Shown here one piece after another: positions 59,854-64,000 of a stretch of DNA of 64,000 bases. Under the pieces are notes generated by a model. The model worked only from the letters and a program-made list of their open reading frames with translations, ran no database searches and was not told the DNA's origin. This DNA is from Flavobacterium ammonificans (lineage in GTDB: Bacteria; Bacteroidota; Bacteroidia; Flavobacteriales; Flavobacteriaceae). The stretch lies in NCBI RefSeq assembly GCF_020886115.1, contig NZ_AP025185.1, positions 1,550,001-1,614,000 of the forward strand. The letters run 5' to 3'. Positions within the stretch are counted from its first letter, which is position 1; each line of letters opens with the position of its first letter. Position numbers and translations under genes: made by a program.

Positions 59854-60708
59854 TTAAAGGATTTCTATACTAAATTTTGCTTGAAATTTTGCGTTTGCTT
59901 CTAAAACAATAACGCCTTCTTTTTCAAAAAGATTACCATTGCTTTCGGTGGTATCAGAGTAACCAAACCAAGGTTCTAAGCAAATAAATGGTGCGCCCAC
60001 TTTTGTCCAAATACCTAAGCTAGGGAAGTCTTGAAAATGAACTTTTAAAATAGGTTTTTCCTCTTCAATAATAGTGAGTGAATTAGATTGTAATTTTTTA
60101 AAAATTAAAGCATCTCTTTTAAACAATTCATACGTTAGAGGAACTCTATTAGTGTCTGTATGTATTTTTTCGGTTTGTTGTGAAACCAAATCATTTTCAA
60201 GTAAAGTATATTCTAAAGGTTCTACTTTTTCAAAATCAAGGTTGTAATCTTCAAAACTGCTTGGTAATGCAAATGCAGGATGTGCCCCAATTGAAAATGG
60301 AATCTCAGAATTATCCTTATTAACAACTTTGTAATCAATCTCTACAGTAGTATTTATTAACGTATATTGAATTTGTAATTCAAACTCGAATGGATAATTT
60401 GGCAAGGTTGCTGAATTGGATTGGATCGAAAAAGTCGCACTGTCTTCTGTTTTTTCGATTAATTCAAATTCCATATCTCTTGCAAATCCATGTCTTGTAA
60501 GTGTATATTTTGTATCGTTATGATAAAACGTATTGTTTTTCAATGTGCCAACAATTGGAAATAAAACAGGAGAGTGTTTACCCCAAAAATTAGGATTTCC
60601 TTCCCACATGAATTCTCTATTTAATTTATTCTTGATTGAACATAATTCAGCTCCTAAGGTTTTGATTGCGACACTTATTTGCGAGTTTGATAAGGTTATA
60701 ACGGACAT
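59854..60708 (-). CDS. Aldose 1-epimerase family protein
   Basis: 284 residues, galactose-mutarotase-like beta-sandwich. It is of the shorter YeaD/LACX type. GAELCSIKNK, EFMWEGNPNFWGKHSPVLFPIVG, THGFARDM-type RHGFARDMEF and FSIGAHPAFALP match. Catalytic His is in RHGFARD and GAHPAF, with a glutamate in ICLEPWFGYSD. It may interconvert anomers of a hexose phosphate or hexose. The partner acetyltransferase gene follows at 8 bases. Divergent from the M1 peptidase. Confidence 0.87.
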   Translation of the reverse strand: MSVITLSNSQISVAIKTLGAELCSIKNKLNREFMWEGNPNFWGKHSPVLFPIVGTLKNNTFYHNDTKYTLTRHGFARDMEFELIEKTEDSATFSIQSNSATLPNYPFEFELQIQYTLINTTVEIDYKVVNKDNSEIPFSIGAHPAFALPSSFEDYNLDFEKVEPLEYTLLENDLVSQQTEKIHTDTNRVPLTYELFKRDALIFKKLQSNSLTIIEEEKPILKVHFQDFPSLGIWTKVGAPFICLEPWFGYSDTTESNGNLFEKEGVIVLEANAKFQAKFSIEIL

Positions 60709-60846
60709 TAAATTAATTTTTATTGGTAAATATAGAATGATAAATTATAATTCAAGAGTTCTATTTATATTTTTCAAACATAAATAAATTAGTTTGGTTT
60801 AAAATCTGCTTTTTTTTCATTTATTTGTGATATAAAATTTAAAAAC

Positions 60847-63102
60847 ATGAAAAACATACGTACCAAAGTCATTTTAGGATTGACTTTATTATTTAGTATT
60901 TCGACTATTTGGTCTCAAGAGCAAGCACCCGAAGTAAAACAAAAATCAAATTACAATTATCATGATGCTTTTGCTCCTTTTTTCTATTCTAAAAATGGAA
61001 CAAATACGCGTTCAGCTAGCGGAATGCCTGGTCATGAATATTGGCAAAATAGAGCTGATTACCAAATTACAGCTCGACTAGATGAAATAAAGAATGAAGT
61101 TACTGGAACAGATATCATAACCTACACGAATAATAGTCCAGATAAAATGAATTTTGTTTGGATGAATTTAGATCAAAATTTATTCAAATCCGATTCTCGT
61201 GGAAATGCTGTTGTGCCTATCTCAGGTAGTCGTAACGGAGCTCAAGGACAAGTTTTTGACGGAGGTCATAAAATAAAGTCAGTTAAAATAGTTTCTACTT
61301 TAAATGGAAAGACAACTGAGGTAGATGCGAAGTACGTGATTTCAGATACTAGAATGCAAGTATTTCTTCCGCAAGGATTGAATCCAAAAGGAGGAGTGGT
61401 AAAAATCAAAATTGATTTTTCTTTTATTGCTCCATTTGAAGGATCAGATCGAATGGGAGTATTGGAAACCAAGAATGGTAAAATTTTCACCATGGCACAA
61501 TGGTATCCAAGAATGTGTGTGTATGATGATGTAAGAGGTTGGAACACCAATCCATATTTGGGAGCATCAGAGTTTTATTTGGAATACGGAGATTTTGACA
61601 TAAAAATTACAACGCCATCTAATCATATTGTGGTGTGCTCAGGAGAATTGTTAAATCCTACTGAAGTGTACTCTTCAGAAGAACAAAAACGTTTGGCTCA
61701 AGCTAAATTAAGTGATGCAACCGTTTTGATTAGAACTGCAGCAGAAGTAAATAGCTTGCCAAAAACAGCTACTACGACTAAAACATGGCATTACAAAATC
61801 AAGAATGCTAGAGACGTGTCTTGGGCTTCTTCAGCAGCCTTTATTTTAGATGGTGCTAAAATCAATTTGCCTAGTGGGAAAAAAGCGCTGGCATTATCTG
61901 TTTATCCAGTGGAAAGTGATGGAAATGAAGCTTGGGGAAGATCAACAGAATATACTAAAACTTCAATTGAAAATTATTCAAAACGTTGGATGGAATATCC
62001 TTATCCTGCGGCTGTGAATGTTGCAGGTAACGAAGGCGGAATGGAATATCCTGGAATTGTATTTTGTAGTTGGGAGTCTAAAGGAGCAGGTTTGTGGGGA
62101 GTAACTGACCATGAATTTGGACACATTTGGTTTCCTATGATTGTTGGGTCTAACGAACGATTATTTGCATGGATGGATGAAGGTTTCAATACTTTTATTA
62201 ATTCACTAAGTTCAGTTGATTTCAACAATGGAGAGTACAAAGAAGAGAAAGCCGACTTACATAGAGATGCAGAACAATACACAAATTCTGCATTAGAAAC
62301 GATGATGAGTTCTCCTGATAATATGAAAGAAGCAAATATTGGAACATTATGTTATTCTAAACCAAGTGCCGGTTTAGTAATATTAAGAGAGCAAGTGCTA
62401 GGACCAGAACGATTTGATTTAGCCTTACGCACCTATGTTGAGCGCTGGGCATATAAACACCCAACACCGGATGATTTCTTTAGAACTATTGAAAATGTAG
62501 TTGGTGAAGATTTGAGTTGGTTTTGGAGAGGTTGGTTCCAATACAATTGGCGCTTAGACCAAGGAATTAATTCTATTAAATACATTAAAAATGATCCCGC
62601 TAAAGGAATTATAATTAATATTGAGAATTTTGAAAAAATGGCAATGCCAATTGTTTTAGATGTCAAAACTAGGAGTGGAAAAGTAACGCGTGTTAAATTA
62701 CCTGTTGAAATTTGGCAAAGAAATATAGAATGGTCATTCAAACACAATTCTACCGAACCAATTGAAAGTATTACTCTAGATCCAGATCATGTATTTCCAG
62801 ATGTAAATGAAGCTAATAATGTTTGGACTGCTGAAAAAGGAAAAGTAGAGGAAGATCTAATTTTAGATGGTTACCTTGGAGTTTATACCAATCCGCAAGC
62901 ACCAATTAAATTTACACTTACTGAAAAAAATGGTGCCTTAAATGTAGAGATTACGGGTTATCCAAAGTTTAATTTAACACCAACCGGTAAAAATAAATTT
63001 GAATCTAAACGTGCCGGAATGGAATTACAATTCAATGATGCCAAATCTGGTTTTGAAATGATTTTGGCTGATGGTAGAAAAATACCATTTACAAAACAAT
63101 AA
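60847..63102 (+). CDS. M1 family zinc metallopeptidase, secreted
   Basis: 751 residues with a signal peptide (ending STIWSQ, near 24). The catalytic motif is HEFGH (His422, Glu423, His426) followed at the exact 18-residue spacing by Glu445 (WMDEGFN). The family GxMEN-type exopeptidase segment appears as NEGGMEYPG, and a Tyr/Arg substrate region follows. About 150 C-terminal residues form a separate domain. It removes N-terminal residues from peptides outside the cytoplasm. A terminator follows at 63121. Confidence 0.92.
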   Translation: MKNIRTKVILGLTLLFSISTIWSQEQAPEVKQKSNYNYHDAFAPFFYSKNGTNTRSASGMPGHEYWQNRADYQITARLDEIKNEVTGTDIITYTNNSPDKMNFVWMNLDQNLFKSDSRGNAVVPISGSRNGAQGQVFDGGHKIKSVKIVSTLNGKTTEVDAKYVISDTRMQVFLPQGLNPKGGVVKIKIDFSFIAPFEGSDRMGVLETKNGKIFTMAQWYPRMCVYDDVRGWNTNPYLGASEFYLEYGDFDIKITTPSNHIVVCSGELLNPTEVYSSEEQKRLAQAKLSDATVLIRTAAEVNSLPKTATTTKTWHYKIKNARDVSWASSAAFILDGAKINLPSGKKALALSVYPVESDGNEAWGRSTEYTKTSIENYSKRWMEYPYPAAVNVAGNEGGMEYPGIVFCSWESKGAGLWGVTDHEFGHIWFPMIVGSNERLFAWMDEGFNTFINSLSSVDFNNGEYKEEKADLHRDAEQYTNSALETMMSSPDNMKEANIGTLCYSKPSAGLVILREQVLGPERFDLALRTYVERWAYKHPTPDDFFRTIENVVGEDLSWFWRGWFQYNWRLDQGINSIKYIKNDPAKGIIINIENFEKMAMPIVLDVKTRSGKVTRVKLPVEIWQRNIEWSFKHNSTEPIESITLDPDHVFPDVNEANNVWTAEKGKVEEDLILDGYLGVYTNPQAPIKFTLTEKNGALNVEITGYPKFNLTPTGKNKFESKRAGMELQFNDAKSGFEMILADGRKIPFTKQ

Positions 63103-63120
63103 ACGGATTAAATTCTAATA

Positions 63121-63151
63121 AAAAAACGACTGAGCAATCAGTCGTTTTTTT
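63121..63151. terminator. Bidirectional terminator between the M1 and agmatine deiminase genes
   Basis: Arms AAAAAACGACTGA (63121-63133) and TCAGTCGTTTTTT (63138-63150) with loop GCAA, between convergent genes. Confidence 0.94.
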
Positions 63152-63170
63152 ATGTTATAAAGTTTCGTTT

Positions 63171-64000
63171 TTATGCTGGAATTTGTTGGCTTAAACAATG
63201 TAACGTTCCAAATCCCCATATAAAGTCAGTAGCACTAATTCCTATTATTTCTCTGTCAGGAAAACAATCTGCTAAGATATTTAATGCAATTCGATCTTTA
63301 CTATCATTGAAAGTGGGAACTAAAACACAATGATTTAAAATTAAGAAATTAGCATAACTAGCAGGCAAACGCAAATCTTCAAAATCCAAACGTTTTGGCA
63401 TCGGCAAGCAAACAATTTTTGGAGATTGTCCGTTTTCCAATTTAGCATTTTGCAAACGCTTTAGATTGTCTTGAAGCGGTTGGTAATTGGCATCGTTTTT
63501 ATCTTCCTCAACAATCGTTACAATCGTATCTTCGTTTACAAAACGACATAAATCATCGATATGCCCGTGGGTATCGTCTCCTTCAATTCCGTCACCCACC
63601 CAAATCACATTAGTAACACCTAAATATTCTTTAAAAACCGCTTCATAATCCGCCTTGGTAAAATGAGCATTGCGCACTTGAATCGAAGGATGCATCAAAC
63701 ATTCTTCTGAAGTCAACAAAGTTCCTTTTCCATTCACATCAATGGCGCCACCTTCAACAATAACGGGTTTTCCGTTGTAAGTTACCTGAGTTAAAGGCAA
63801 CTTCAAGAATTCAGCTACTTTACTTGGAACGTGTTTGTCTAATTGGTAATTGGAATATTTTGCCCAACCATTAAAGTTGAAATTCAAGGCTTCTCTTTGA
63901 GAACCATTTTTCACAATGATAGGACCCGAATCACGCATCCAAGAACGATTCGTTTTATGAATGATATAGGAAATATTAGTAAGCTGAACGTGCGCTCTTT
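63171..64000 (-). CDS. aguA: Agmatine deiminase family protein (5' end outside the window)
   Basis: At least 276 codons: the frame is open to the right edge (RAHVQLTNISYIIHKTNRS before WMRDSGP), so the ATG at 63938 is internal. It hydrolyses agmatine to N-carbamoylputrescine and ammonia. Family motifs are WMRDSGPIIV, FNGWAKY, EGGAIDVNGKGT, DDTHGHIDDLCRFV, with His and acidic residues of the site, and the catalytic cysteine in FGTLHCLSQQIP near the C-terminus. A related peptidyl-arginine deiminase (PPAD) branch exists, but the length and missing extra domains favour the agmatine enzyme. Confidence 0.9.
   Translation of the reverse strand, partial: RAHVQLTNISYIIHKTNRSWMRDSGPIIVKNGSQREALNFNFNGWAKYSNYQLDKHVPSKVAEFLKLPLTQVTYNGKPVIVEGGAIDVNGKGTLLTSEECLMHPSIQVRNAHFTKADYEAVFKEYLGVTNVIWVGDGIEGDDTHGHIDDLCRFVNEDTIVTIVEEDKNDANYQPLQDNLKRLQNAKLENGQSPKIVCLPMPKRLDFEDLRLPASYANFLILNHCVLVPTFNDSKDRIALNILADCFPDREIIGISATDFIWGFGTLHCLSQQIPA

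Overview
The window looks like chromosome from a low-GC member of the Bacteroidota, most likely a Flavobacterium or close relative. Start codons lack clear Shine-Dalgarno sequences. Promoters fit the Bacteroidota TAnnTTTG -7 box, for example before tRNA-His at 26682-26689. Family content also fits: a LETM1-related protein, a DUF3667 protein, a SusB-type GH97 enzyme, BshB1 of bacillithiol synthesis, menaquinone genes and many secreted peptidases with N-terminal signals. No database search was possible, so the genus is an inference.

Layout. 1-2,066: the tail of a LysR-type gene, a LETM1/TerB-like protein and a lipoprotein Cu/Zn superoxide dismutase. 2,106-9,914: a fatty-acid degradation block in which marR, fadN, fadA and fadE form one minus-strand operon and fadD is transcribed separately. 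9,993-18,093: an LtaS-like membrane sulfatase, a DUF3667 protein, PurL and a beta-helix lipoprotein. 18,188-18,931: a REP-associated tyrosine transposase (RAYT) followed by seven short palindromes. 18,993-21,241: menI-like, menF-like and bshB1. 21,242-26,551: a restriction-modification (R-M) island inserted between bshB1 and tRNA-His. The last 76 bp of bshB1 are present again on the far side of it. 26,707-32,738: tRNA-His, a rhodanese, and a minus-strand group of M28 peptidase, dienelactone hydrolase, Ntn acylase, cyanophycinase and Lrp. 33,398-34,681: rocD, divergent from lrp. 34,763-39,166: a phytanoyl-CoA dioxygenase, an unknown secreted protein and dnaK with a sigma-54-like promoter. 39,255-49,174: a zinc protease, corA, GH97, an M28/PA peptidase, a beta-barrel protein, kdsA and a YceI protein. 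49,200-50,359: a marR-nitroreductase operon with two operators. 50,399-64,000: acyl-ACP thioesterase, miaA, an exonuclease/GIY-YIG fusion, a Gfo/Idh-hbd-yggS operon, pcm, an HTH-Fic protein, smpB, small metabolic genes, an M1 aminopeptidase and a truncated agmatine deiminase.

How the genes work together. FadD activates fatty acids and FadE, FadN and FadA carry out beta-oxidation, probably under the adjacent MarR. Cyanophycinase, the Ntn acylase and the peptidases release amino acids or dipeptides. RocD handles ornithine, and the Lrp protein between them is the likely regulator. Agmatine deiminase at the far end is a further arginine-derived function but is not physically linked.

The most unusual part is 21,161-26,632. 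A five-gene operon (XRE regulator, C5 methyltransferase, DUF3883 nuclease-like protein, an 84-residue orphan and an HNH endonuclease) and a separate DUF4145 gene are separated by long imperfect palindromes ending in GTTATGCC/GGCATAAC, which recall integron attC sites. The HNH gene carries what looks like its true N-terminus upstream of its first ATG, in the -1 frame of the preceding orphan ORF, next to a T6 run.
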